Below, piece by piece: positions 1-6,818 of a DNA stretch of 39,199 bases. Made by a program: the position numbers and the translations under genes. Numbering within the stretch: position 1 is the stretch's first letter; every line of letters starts with the position of its first letter. The DNA lies in the NCBI GenBank assembly GCA_947476215.1, contig CANJQI010000034.1:1-39199 (forward strand), read 5' to 3'. A model generated the notes under the pieces. That model saw nothing but the letters and a program-made list of their open reading frames with translations. It did not search any database and had not been told where the DNA came from. The stretch is from Betaproteobacteria bacterium (lineage in GTDB: Bacteria > Pseudomonadota > Gammaproteobacteria > Burkholderiales > SG8-41).

Positions 1-540
1 GGCGAGTACCGGTGAAGCTGATCAGCAAGCGCCGTTAGCACTTAAGGCGGCATAAAAGTATCCGCAGTGCCGATTTCAGGATCGACGGCGCGTGCAAACC
101 TCTACAAACTGCTCAAATTGCTCGGCGTTTTCAATAGGCGACCAGCATATTGCTACTTGCGGACTTGTATCGAACAGCCATTTTTTTCTCCAAGCTTTGC
201 TCCCACGATTGGAAGACTAGTGACTTCTATTCAGCAATCGCCGTACCAGCCTCTGATATGAGACTTAGTTCTCCAGTTTGCATAGCATTTGGGTATGGAA
301 AAAATGCACGCTGCTGAAGAGTTCGAGTTCGCGAATACATTAAATATATGTTTATGATCATATGGTTATATCGATGATCACGGGTTGCGGCGGACCGGCA
401 TGACTGCACAAATGACGCGCGGGTTCTCATGACGATCGATTTTCATTTGGCATCTTTCCGTCGCCGTGAACCACACTATTCCATGCGCTGCAGAAATTAG
501 TTCCCGTCAGGACGCCTATATAATCTCCTCCCTGTAAATG
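1..540. other. Gene-free, relatively AT-rich leader region
   Basis: I find no convincing gene here. Short open frames exist on both strands, but none has a ribosome site or a recognisable protein sequence. The first 55 bases could be the tail of an upstream gene (one frame stops at 36, another at 53-55), but neither tail is recognisable. From about 200 to 440 the sequence is visibly richer in A and T than the coding DNA around it. It contains a 7-bp inverted repeat (TGATCAT at 355-361, ATGATCA at 374-380). This is probably regulatory or decayed DNA upstream of the gene starting at 564. Confidence 0.5.
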
Positions 541-556
541 GATTTTTTTCAGGGGG
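519..556 (+). promoter_or_regulatory. Likely -10 box and ribosome site of the 564 gene
   Basis: TATAAT at 519-524, within TATATAAT, is a perfect sigma-70 -10 hexamer. No good -35 hexamer lies at the usual distance; TTAGTT at 497-502 is the best and it is weak. AGGGGG at 551-556 is a strong Shine-Dalgarno sequence seven bases before the ATG at 564, and it fixes that start. Transcription would probably begin near 530 and read through the overlapping dioxygenase gene. Confidence 0.5.
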
Positions 557-563
557 ATTTGTC

Positions 564-1499
564 ATGGCAGCGGATCGAATTGGTTTCATCGGCGTCGGCA
601 ACATGGGCAGCGGAATGGCGATGCGCCTGGTGGATTCCGGGTTTTCCTTGACGGTTTGCGATCCAAACCCGGCAGCACGCGCGCGCCTGACGGACATCGG
701 CGCACGGGCCGCCGCATCGGTACGTGAAGTTGCCGATAGTTGTGAAATTGTTTTCGCGTCCCTGCCCGGACTCAAGATCAGTCTCGACGTCGCGCTTGGC
801 GCCGAAGGCATTACCAAAGGCAGCGCGATCAAGGTCTACGTCGAGACGTCGACGCTAGGGACATCCACCGTCAACAAAATTGCGCAAGGGTTGCAACCGA
901 CCGGCATCGACTATATGGATTGCTCGGTCGCAGGCGGTCCGCGCGGCCCGGCAGGCGTGCGGGACGGCCTGTTTACGATACTAACCTGTGGCGCGCGGCA
1001 CGGATTTGAGCGCGCCAGGCCGGCGCTGACCGCATTGACGAAAAACATGTTTTATCTGGGGGAAAAGGCGGGCATGGCGCAACTCGCCAAAGTCATCAAT
1101 AACCACCTCTCAAAGGCCGGCAAAGTGGCAGCCTTTGAAGGTGTGACACTCGGCCTCAAAGGAGGGCTCGACCCCAAGGCACTCATAGACTTCATCAATT
1201 TGAGTTCCGGCAAGAACGCCACCACCATGGACAAGTTTCCCGCCGCGATCTTTTCGGGGACGTTCAGTCACACGGGTCCCCTCGACAAAGGCATGAAGGA
1301 TGCCGAGTTATTTCTCGAAGAAGCAAAGCGTCTGGGCTCGCCGACCTGGCTCGGACCCAGCGTGCTGGCCATGTACAAGGAGGCCGCGGCGAACGGCTAC
1401 GAAAAACTCGACAGCATGCTGTTGATCAAATACATGGAGGAACTGGCGGGCGTGGACCAAGACCAGCGGCTTAAACAAAATCCGAAAGTGCCGAAATGA
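564..1499 (+). CDS. NAD(P)-dependent 3-hydroxyisobutyrate dehydrogenase-like oxidoreductase
   Basis: This 311-residue protein belongs to the beta-hydroxyacid dehydrogenase family (HIBADH, GarR, GlxR), soluble enzymes that oxidise small beta-hydroxy acids with NAD or NADP. The N-terminal Rossmann fold shows GxGxxG at G10, G12 and G15. The substrate-binding segment DCSVAGGPRGP lies near residues 119-129. The invariant catalytic lysine fits K176 in AKVINN, followed by the all-helical C-terminal domain. Length matches the family (about 290-310). The start is set by the AGGGGG ribosome site. Its stop overlaps the start of the TauD-type gene (ATGA), so the two are co-translated. The exact substrate cannot be read from the sequence; tartronate semialdehyde, 3-hydroxyisobutyrate and similar acids are all possible. 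Confidence 0.85.
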   Translation: MAADRIGFIGVGNMGSGMAMRLVDSGFSLTVCDPNPAARARLTDIGARAAASVREVADSCEIVFASLPGLKISLDVALGAEGITKGSAIKVYVETSTLGTSTVNKIAQGLQPTGIDYMDCSVAGGPRGPAGVRDGLFTILTCGARHGFERARPALTALTKNMFYLGEKAGMAQLAKVINNHLSKAGKVAAFEGVTLGLKGGLDPKALIDFINLSSGKNATTMDKFPAAIFSGTFSHTGPLDKGMKDAELFLEEAKRLGSPTWLGPSVLAMYKEAAANGYEKLDSMLLIKYMEELAGVDQDQRLKQNPKVPK

Positions 1500-2374
1500 T
1501 GTTCGAGAGCGCACCGCTGTCGCCCCACCTGGGCGTCAGGATATCGAATCTGGACGTTACAAAACCGCTGAGTGACGAGACATTCGCGGCGCTGCGCAAA
1601 GCGTGGCTGGACGCCAACGGCGTGCTGGTGCTTTCAAACCAAACGCTGACGCCGCCACAGCAGATTGCATTCAGCCGACGTTTCGGTCCCATGAAACACC
1701 GCGATACGCATCGCGCATTCGAGGGCGTTGAACATCCTGAAGTTGTCGTCGTGTCCAACAAGGTTGTGGACGGCAAGCGCCTGGGTAGGATTTCTGGTGT
1801 ATTCTGGCATTCCGATTCGTCATACGACGTGGCGCCAGTCAGCGCGACCCTGCTCTATGGACTGGAAGTGCCGCCGGCGGGAGGCGATACGATGTTCGCC
1901 AATCAGTACCTCGCTTATGACACGCTGTCTCCTCGCATGAAAACCATGCTGTGCGAATTGAAGTCCGTCAATGACTACTACAACCCCGCGACCTATAAGA
2001 ACCGGCAGCAGGTGGAACGGCCGTCCGTACATCCGCCGGTCACCCATCCCATCGTGCGCCGGCACCCGGAAACCAGTCGCGATGCGCTTTATATAACGCG
2101 CGGCTTTACCTCGCACATCGTCGGACTTCCTGCCGACGAAGCTACCGCCATTCTGGAATTCCTGTTCACGCACAGCACGCAGCCGGAATTCATATACCGG
2201 CATCATTGGCAGCGCGGGGATCTGGTGGTCTGGGATAACCGTTGCCTGCAGCACTATGCGGTCAACGATTACGATGGAATCTATACCCGGTGCATGCACC
2301 GCACTTCGGTTCAGGGTGATGTGCCGGTGGGCCCCGGAGAAATGTCACGCGCTTCGCAGGCGGTTGCGGCCTGA
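1496..2374 (+). CDS. TauD/TfdA-family 2-oxoglutarate-dependent dioxygenase
   Basis: This 292-residue enzyme belongs to the Fe(II)/2-oxoglutarate dioxygenases related to taurine (TauD) and 2,4-D (TfdA) dioxygenases, which hydroxylate a substrate and so release sulfite, phenol or another leaving group. The iron-binding facial triad is visible: H105 and D107 in FWHSDSS, and H253 in NRCLQHYAVND. Arginines R265 and R269 near the C-terminus fit the 2-oxoglutarate carboxylate clamp. The start at 1496 overlaps the stop of the upstream dehydrogenase by four bases; a second ATG at 1499 would shorten it by one residue. The pairing suggests the dioxygenase product is a hydroxy acid or aldehyde handled by the neighbour. 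That link is inference, and the substrate is unknown. Confidence 0.88.
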   Translation: MMFESAPLSPHLGVRISNLDVTKPLSDETFAALRKAWLDANGVLVLSNQTLTPPQQIAFSRRFGPMKHRDTHRAFEGVEHPEVVVVSNKVVDGKRLGRISGVFWHSDSSYDVAPVSATLLYGLEVPPAGGDTMFANQYLAYDTLSPRMKTMLCELKSVNDYYNPATYKNRQQVERPSVHPPVTHPIVRRHPETSRDALYITRGFTSHIVGLPADEATAILEFLFTHSTQPEFIYRHHWQRGDLVVWDNRCLQHYAVNDYDGIYTRCMHRTSVQGDVPVGPGEMSRASQAVAA

Positions 2375-2382
2375 AGCCGCAT

Positions 2383-2529
2383 TAGCAGTTTGTTGAAAAT
2401 TGTCACAGTGTTTACCATTCGGTCATGCCGGTGAAAACCGGCATCCAGTAAGGTGTTGATTCGATTGACTCGCGTTCTCTGGACACCGGCCTCCGCCGGT
2501 GTGACGAATCGAAATTCAACAGACTGCTA
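2383..2529. mobile_element. MITE-like element with 15-bp terminal inverted repeats
   Basis: The ends are TAGCAGTTTGTTGAA (2383-2397) and TTCAACAGACTGCTA (2515-2529), which are reverse complements except at one base. The 147-bp interior has no coding capacity and holds two short hairpins facing each other (2422-2506). The element fills the gap between the convergent dioxygenase and CoA-transferase genes. Its last three bases are the TAG stop codon of the CoA-transferase when read on the minus strand. No clear target-site duplication is visible, so transposition is inferred only from the end structure. Confidence 0.6.
2422..2506. repeat. Paired-hairpin repeat, copy 1 (inside the MITE-like element)
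   Basis: The left hairpin has the stem ATGCCGGT/ACCGGCAT. The right hairpin has the stem ACACCGGC/GCCGGTGT. Each is bordered by GTCA or TGAC outside and a CCAG or CTGG motif inside, so the unit is quasi-palindromic overall. The left 27 bases match copy 2 (32570-32653) exactly. The right hairpin differs from copy 2 by paired changes that keep the stem. It probably belongs to the GTCAT-hairpin-CCAG repeats scattered between genes in many beta- and gammaproteobacteria. Confidence 0.7.
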
Positions 2530-3750
2530 GACGATTCCGTTCGCCTTCAAGGCGGCAATTTCGGCATCGCTCTTGTTCAATACTCCGCGAAGAATTTCAT
2601 CGCTATGCTGTCCCAGCACGGGCGGCGGCATCTCATGCTTGATCGGCGTTGCCGAAAAACGCATCGGGCTGGCGACCAGTGACACCTTGCCGGCGACGGC
2701 ATGCGGCAGTTCGATTCTGAGACCACGCGCCTGAACCTGCGGTTCTTCAAATACCTGCGGGATGGTGTTGATGGGGCCATTCGGAACACCTGCATCGTCG
2801 AGCAGCTTTACCCACTCGCGTGTCGTACGTCTGGCAAACACGTCATCCAGCAACTTCGATAGCACCACGCGATGACGCACGCGTTCGGCATTCATCGAGT
2901 ACTGCGGATCCACGGCAAGGTGCGCGCATCCGGCGGCGGCACAAAACTTGTTGAACAGATTGTCGTTGCCACACGCAAGGATAATGCTGCCATCGCTGGT
3001 CTTGAAGGTCTGGTATGGGACGATGCTGGGATGCGAATTGCCGATGCGCTGCGGCGTCTCGCCGGTCGCCAGGAAATTCATGCCCTGATTGCCGAGAAAC
3101 GCCACGCCTGAATCGAGCAGTGCGACGTCTATCCATTGCCCCTGCCCGCTTACCGCACGGTGGGCAAGCGCCGCGCACACCGCGATCGTCGCGTACATGC
3201 CCGTCGTAAGATCGACGAGCGGGATACCGACACGCTGCGGCCCGCCCCCTGGCAGGTCGTCGCGTTCGCCGGTAATGCTCATGATGCCGCCCATGCCCTG
3301 CGCCATGAAGTCATAACCGGGCCGGTCCTTGTAGGGCCCCGTCTGACCAAAACCGGTCACCGAACAATAAATCAGACCGGGATTAAGAACCTTGAGGTCC
3401 TCATAGCCCAGTCCGTATCGCGGCAGATCGCCGACCTTGTAGTTTTCAATCAGCACGTCGGCTCTGGTGGCAAGTTCGCGCACGAGCTGCTGGCCTTCGG
3501 GCTTGGAAAGATCGATGGTGATGGAACGCTTGCCGCGATTGGCGGCACAGAAATACGCTGATTCGCGGGTCTCCCGACCCTGTTCGTCCCGCAGAAACGG
3601 CGGTGCATAGCCGCGTGAGTCGTCGCCCTTGACGGGCCGTTCGACCTTGATGACTTCGGCGCCCAGATCGGCCATATTCTGCGCCGCCCACGGCGCGGCG
3701 AGTACACGCGACAGATCGAGCACTTTAATGTGCGATAACGGTCCTGACAT
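2527..3750 (-). CDS. CaiB/BaiF (family III) CoA-transferase
   Basis: This 407-residue protein is a family III CoA-transferase, the group of formyl-CoA transferase (Frc), CaiB and succinyl-CoA:acid transferases; it moves CoA from an acyl-CoA donor to a carboxylic acid in the cytoplasm. The N-terminal segment KVLDLSRVLAAPWA, then LGAEVIKVERP, is typical of the family. The nucleophilic aspartate, D169 in Frc, fits D180 in PLVDLTTGMY. Length is standard for the family (380-420). A purine-rich GAGAGAG stretch precedes the ATG. The stop codon lies in the end of a MITE-like repeat. It is downstream of azlC-azlD after a 106-base gap, so co-transcription is possible but uncertain. A role in activating an organic acid for the nearby crotonase-like enzyme is inference. 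Confidence 0.9.
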   Translation of the reverse strand: MSGPLSHIKVLDLSRVLAAPWAAQNMADLGAEVIKVERPVKGDDSRGYAPPFLRDEQGRETRESAYFCAANRGKRSITIDLSKPEGQQLVRELATRADVLIENYKVGDLPRYGLGYEDLKVLNPGLIYCSVTGFGQTGPYKDRPGYDFMAQGMGGIMSITGERDDLPGGGPQRVGIPLVDLTTGMYATIAVCAALAHRAVSGQGQWIDVALLDSGVAFLGNQGMNFLATGETPQRIGNSHPSIVPYQTFKTSDGSIILACGNDNLFNKFCAAAGCAHLAVDPQYSMNAERVRHRVVLSKLLDDVFARRTTREWVKLLDDAGVPNGPINTIPQVFEEPQVQARGLRIELPHAVAGKVSLVASPMRFSATPIKHEMPPPVLGQHSDEILRGVLNKSDAEIAALKANGIV

Positions 3751-3856
3751 GGTCTATAGCTCTCTCGTGAATTGTCGGCTGTTGCCGTATTTTACGATTC
3801 GAGCACCGTCATGACCTATTGAGCGTTACAAAAAACATGAAAGTCAGAACGCTCAA

Positions 3857-4183
3857 TCAATATTCGCGCATGGCGTTCAACACGATCAGCACCACCGCGC
3901 CAGTGCCTACGCCGGCGAGCAGATTGCGGCGGCAGGCGCGATACGCCGCCAGCGCCACTCCGCACGCGAGCAGCCGGTGTATCAGCAGACTGGATGCCAG
4001 CACGCCCCCCGGCATCACCACGATGCGCATGATCAGACCCGCGACCATGGCGTACGCCACGCACGAAATCCAGTTGAAGATGTCGCTGTCGGTCGCGACA
4101 CGCCCCGTCAACAGCACGCCCAGGGCGCGCCAAAAATAGGTCGCGACACCCGCCGCAGCCATTAACAGCCAGAGATCATGCAT
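3857..4183 (-). CDS. azlD: AzlD-family branched-chain amino acid exporter small subunit
   Basis: This 108-residue hydrophobic protein has about four predicted membrane segments and matches the AzlD family, the small partner of AzlC in a two-component inner-membrane exporter. The best-studied members export branched-chain amino acids or their analogues (YgaZH in E. coli, BrnFE in Corynebacterium, AzlCD in Bacillus). The start overlaps the end of the upstream azlC by eight bases, the usual arrangement for this pair. The C-terminus is a final membrane helix ending in LNAMREY. Assignment rests on hydropathy, size and partner; the exported compound is not defined by the sequence. Confidence 0.8.
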   Translation of the reverse strand: MHDLWLLMAAAGVATYFWRALGVLLTGRVATDSDIFNWISCVAYAMVAGLIMRIVVMPGGVLASSLLIHRLLACGVALAAYRACRRNLLAGVGTGAVVLIVLNAMREY

Positions 4184-4889
4184 GCTTGGAACTTGTAGCC
4201 TTGAGAATCAGAAACGCTACGCTGCCGCCGCCTACCCCGGCCATCAGCACGCCCCACTGCGGCGAGTACAGTTGACACAGCGGGCCGGCGACTGCGCCGC
4301 ACCCGAGCGCCAGCGCCATAAGGCGGCTGCGTACCTCGCCTGCCATGATCACGAAAAAGTATAACGGTGACAGAAACACCAGGCCGATTTGCAGCTGCTG
4401 GGGAATCGCGTCGGCAATCAGGTAACCGATCGCAACCATGACCGCGCACGACACAACGCAAACGGTTCCAAAACCCATGAAAAAGTGCAGGCGCTCACGG
4501 GCGGGCATGCCCGGGCAACGGCGCATGCACGCCACCCAGGCGACCATCGCCACCAGATGCGCGGCCAGGTAATAGCGCCAGGTTGGATGACTGTCATCGC
4601 GCAGCATCGGCATCAATGTCATGGTCATCGGAAGAAAGCGCGCGTTTGCCAGGGATACCGCGAGTATCACGGCAATTAACGGAGCGCCCGCCTGCCACAT
4701 ATCCAGCAGCACCAGCTGTCCGGGCAGCGCCCAGATAGTTACCGACGATATCACGGCAAACCAGAGTGACACGCCGCTCGCACCCGCGAGCGCGCCAAAC
4801 CCGAGATAGCCGGCGACAAGCACCAGAACAGGCACGCCCAATGCCTCGCGAACGCCGTTGAGGTAGGATGCTCGCGCACTCAGTTCCAT
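4176..4889 (-). CDS. azlC: AzlC-family branched-chain amino acid exporter large subunit
   Basis: This 237-residue membrane protein has roughly seven hydrophobic segments and the AzlC signatures: an N-terminal GVREALGVPVLVLVAGYLGFGALA region, then SSVTIWALPGQLVLLDMW and ANARFLPMTMTLMP. It forms the main channel of an inner-membrane exporter with AzlD, encoded directly downstream with an eight-base overlap. It is transcribed divergently from the crotonase-like gene; the shared intergenic DNA holds a GAAACG-N6-CGTTTC inverted repeat that may be a control site. No regulator of the Lrp/AsnC type, often seen next to azlCD, is present here. Confidence 0.85.
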   Translation of the reverse strand: MELSARASYLNGVREALGVPVLVLVAGYLGFGALAGASGVSLWFAVISSVTIWALPGQLVLLDMWQAGAPLIAVILAVSLANARFLPMTMTLMPMLRDDSHPTWRYYLAAHLVAMVAWVACMRRCPGMPARERLHFFMGFGTVCVVSCAVMVAIGYLIADAIPQQLQIGLVFLSPLYFFVIMAGEVRSRLMALALGCGAVAGPLCQLYSPQWGVLMAGVGGGSVAFLILKATSSKHA

Positions 4890-4975
4890 TTTTCCGGTTT
4901 CATCAACAGTTGATCTTGGGGTTAACCCACGGGCGCAGGCTATGGGCTGTCCACCACGATGTCAAGCAACGCACA

Positions 4976-5004
4976 TTACGCGAAACGATTGAGCGTTTCA
5001 TAAT
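4976..5004 (+). promoter_or_regulatory. Candidate promoter with an inverted-repeat operator in its spacer
   Basis: GAAACG (4982-4987) and CGTTTC (4994-4999) form a perfect inverted repeat around ATTGAG. It fills the 17-base spacer between a weak -35 (TTACGC, 4976-4981) and a good -10 (CATAAT, 4999-5004) pointing toward the crotonase-like gene. This geometry suits a dimeric repressor such as a LacI- or TetR-family protein. No regulator gene is adjacent. A perfect 10-bp palindrome, GGGTTAACCC, lies nearby at 4919-4928. Confidence 0.4.
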
Positions 5005-5109
5005 AGATGACAGTTGGAACGCCCACTATGGAACATGCTGCCACGCGGGTGATTACGTCGTATGATGGCAGGCAAACTCGTTTTGTCAGGCTCACCTACC
5101 CGGCACCTT

Positions 5110-5886
5110 ATGGATTCTATCCTGTCGACGCGCGACGGACACATCGTCACCGTAACGCTCAACAATCCCCACAAACTCAACGCCCTTAACCGGTTGATGT
5201 GGCAACAACTGGGCGTAACCATGCGCGAACTGTCGGCCGATGACAGCCTGCGCTGCGTCGTGATACGAGGCGCGGGCGATCAGGCGTTCGCGGCCGGCGC
5301 GGATATTTCCGAATTTGCCCGCGAGCGCGCGGACTCGAACCAGGGCGAACAGTATGGCGCCTCGATACACAAAGCCATGCAGGCGGTAGCGCGCTGCCGC
5401 CATCCAGTTGTCGCTCTCATCCAGGGCGCGTGCATAGGCGGCGGTCTCGAAATCGCGGCGATGTGCGACATGCGCATCTGCGGCGAATCCAGCCGCTTTG
5501 GCGTGCCCATCAAAAATCTGGGGCTGACCATGGGATATGGCGAATTGCAAGGGGTGCTGGCGGTGGTGGGCCGCGCGGTCATGCTCGAAATCCTGCTGGA
5601 AGGCCGCGTCTTCGGCGCGGCGGAAGCGTTGCACAAGCGGCTCGTCAATCGCGTCGTGCCTGACGCCGATGTCGAACGCGAAGCATATGCGCTCGCGCGC
5701 CGCATTGCCGACGGTGCGCCGCTGGTTGCGCGCTGGCACAAGCAGTTCATTGACAAGCTGGGTGCGACGCCGGAAATCGCGGCCGACGAGTGGAAACAGG
5801 GTTATGCATGCTATGACACCGACGACTATCGTCGCGGCGTGGCGGCGTTCCTCGCAAAAAGCAAACCGGAATTCACGGGGCATTGA
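5110..5886 (+). CDS. Enoyl-CoA hydratase/isomerase (crotonase) family protein
   Basis: This 258-residue crotonase-fold protein acts on acyl-CoA thioesters in the cytoplasm. The oxyanion-hole segments are present: AFAAGADISEF near residues 59-69, and GACIGGGLEIAAMCD at 107-120. E114 corresponds to the first catalytic Glu of rat crotonase (E144). The second (E164, in the motif PEILLG) is replaced: the sequence reads VPIKNLG with I134 at that place. That argues against a classical hydratase and for an isomerase, hydrolase or other crotonase activity. I chose the ATG at 5110 because the family usually begins about ten residues before DGHIVTVTLNNP; an upstream ATG at 5062 would add 16 residues. 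Neither has a strong ribosome site. The stop overlaps the next gene's start. Confidence 0.85.
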   Translation: MDSILSTRDGHIVTVTLNNPHKLNALNRLMWQQLGVTMRELSADDSLRCVVIRGAGDQAFAAGADISEFARERADSNQGEQYGASIHKAMQAVARCRHPVVALIQGACIGGGLEIAAMCDMRICGESSRFGVPIKNLGLTMGYGELQGVLAVVGRAVMLEILLEGRVFGAAEALHKRLVNRVVPDADVEREAYALARRIADGAPLVARWHKQFIDKLGATPEIAADEWKQGYACYDTDDYRRGVAAFLAKSKPEFTGH

Positions 5887-6650
5887 TGAACGTCATCCAA
5901 CCGCGAACATGGCGTTCGCTGACTTTGTTGCTTCTGCTTTTCGCCGCCACGGCGTGTCTCGCGCAACCGGATTACGCACGCGAGAAGCGCTGGGCGGACG
6001 AGATTATTCCAGGACTCGTCGTGGGCGACGCCGTTTTTCTGTCACAACCGTCCGGCCACAAATTTCTGGCGATATACACCGCGGTTGCGAAGGCGCGCGC
6101 GGCGGTTATCGTCGTGCACGGCATGGGGGTGCATCCTGACTGGGCGCTGATCGGTGCGTTGCGCAGCGGCCTTGCGGATCAGGGCTATGCGACGCTGTCG
6201 GTGCAGATGCCGGTGCTGAGTGCAGGCGCGCCGGGCGAGCACTACGATGCGCTATTCCCGGACGCCGCCGAACGCATGCTCGCAGCGGTCGCTTTCCTGG
6301 CCGATAAAGGCCACCGTCGCATCGTGCTCGCCTCGCACAGCATGGGATCGCGCATGAGCAATTACTTTCTCGCCAGCACCCCTGGCGGCAGTATCGCGGC
6401 ATGGATCGCCATCGGCATTAGCAGCGGCGCGTTCGTCGAAATCGACAAGCTGCGTATGCCCGTGCTCGACATTTACGGCCAGCATGACTTTCCGCAAGTT
6501 CTGCAGAAAGCGGAGGCGCGCGCGGCAGGGCTCAGGACGCTCAAGGGCTCGGCGCAAATCGAAGTTGCGGGCGCCGACCATTACTTCTCCGGCAGCGAGG
6601 GCGAACTGCTCAAGCGTGTCAGTCAATTTCTCGTTCAACGCCTTCGATAA
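5886..6650 (+). CDS. Secreted alpha/beta-hydrolase-like protein (DUF3530 type)
   Basis: This protein of about 254 residues starts with a signal peptide: positively charged residues, a long leucine-rich core and a cleavage site near CLAQ. The mature part looks like an alpha/beta hydrolase. AVIVVHGMGVHPD is the strand-loop bearing the oxyanion region, and LASHSMGSRMSN contains the nucleophile elbow with Ser in SHSMG, a variant of GxSxG. LRMPVLDIYGQHDFP supplies a likely acid residue and AGADHYFSGSEGEL the likely histidine. It resembles the DUF3530 group. It would act in the periplasm or at the cell surface. Start codon choice: the ATG overlaps the stop of the upstream gene (TGATG). The link to acyl-CoA metabolism is unclear. 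Confidence 0.7.
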   Translation: MNVIQPRTWRSLTLLLLLFAATACLAQPDYAREKRWADEIIPGLVVGDAVFLSQPSGHKFLAIYTAVAKARAAVIVVHGMGVHPDWALIGALRSGLADQGYATLSVQMPVLSAGAPGEHYDALFPDAAERMLAAVAFLADKGHRRIVLASHSMGSRMSNYFLASTPGGSIAAWIAIGISSGAFVEIDKLRMPVLDIYGQHDFPQVLQKAEARAAGLRTLKGSAQIEVAGADHYFSGSEGELLKRVSQFLVQRLR

Positions 6651-6818
6651 TCCAGATAACCATTTGTTTTATAAGAGATTGTTGCTTTCCGCCCAGCGGC
6701 ATCGCATTGCCCAGGCTCCTGATGATATATTCTCGTGCATCGACCTGCGCACAACCTGCGGGATGATTACGTTGGTGCCTGTGCAGAATAAGGATCCCGA
6801 CATCGGCCACGGTTGACT

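Noticed and set aside
67-430. Two short frames in the left leader region
   Set aside because: No ribosome site, no family likeness, and atypical composition.
5092-5883. 263-residue minus-strand frame opposite the crotonase-like gene
   Set aside because: Same explanation: mirror frame of a clear gene, with an implausible Arg/His/Ala-rich composition.
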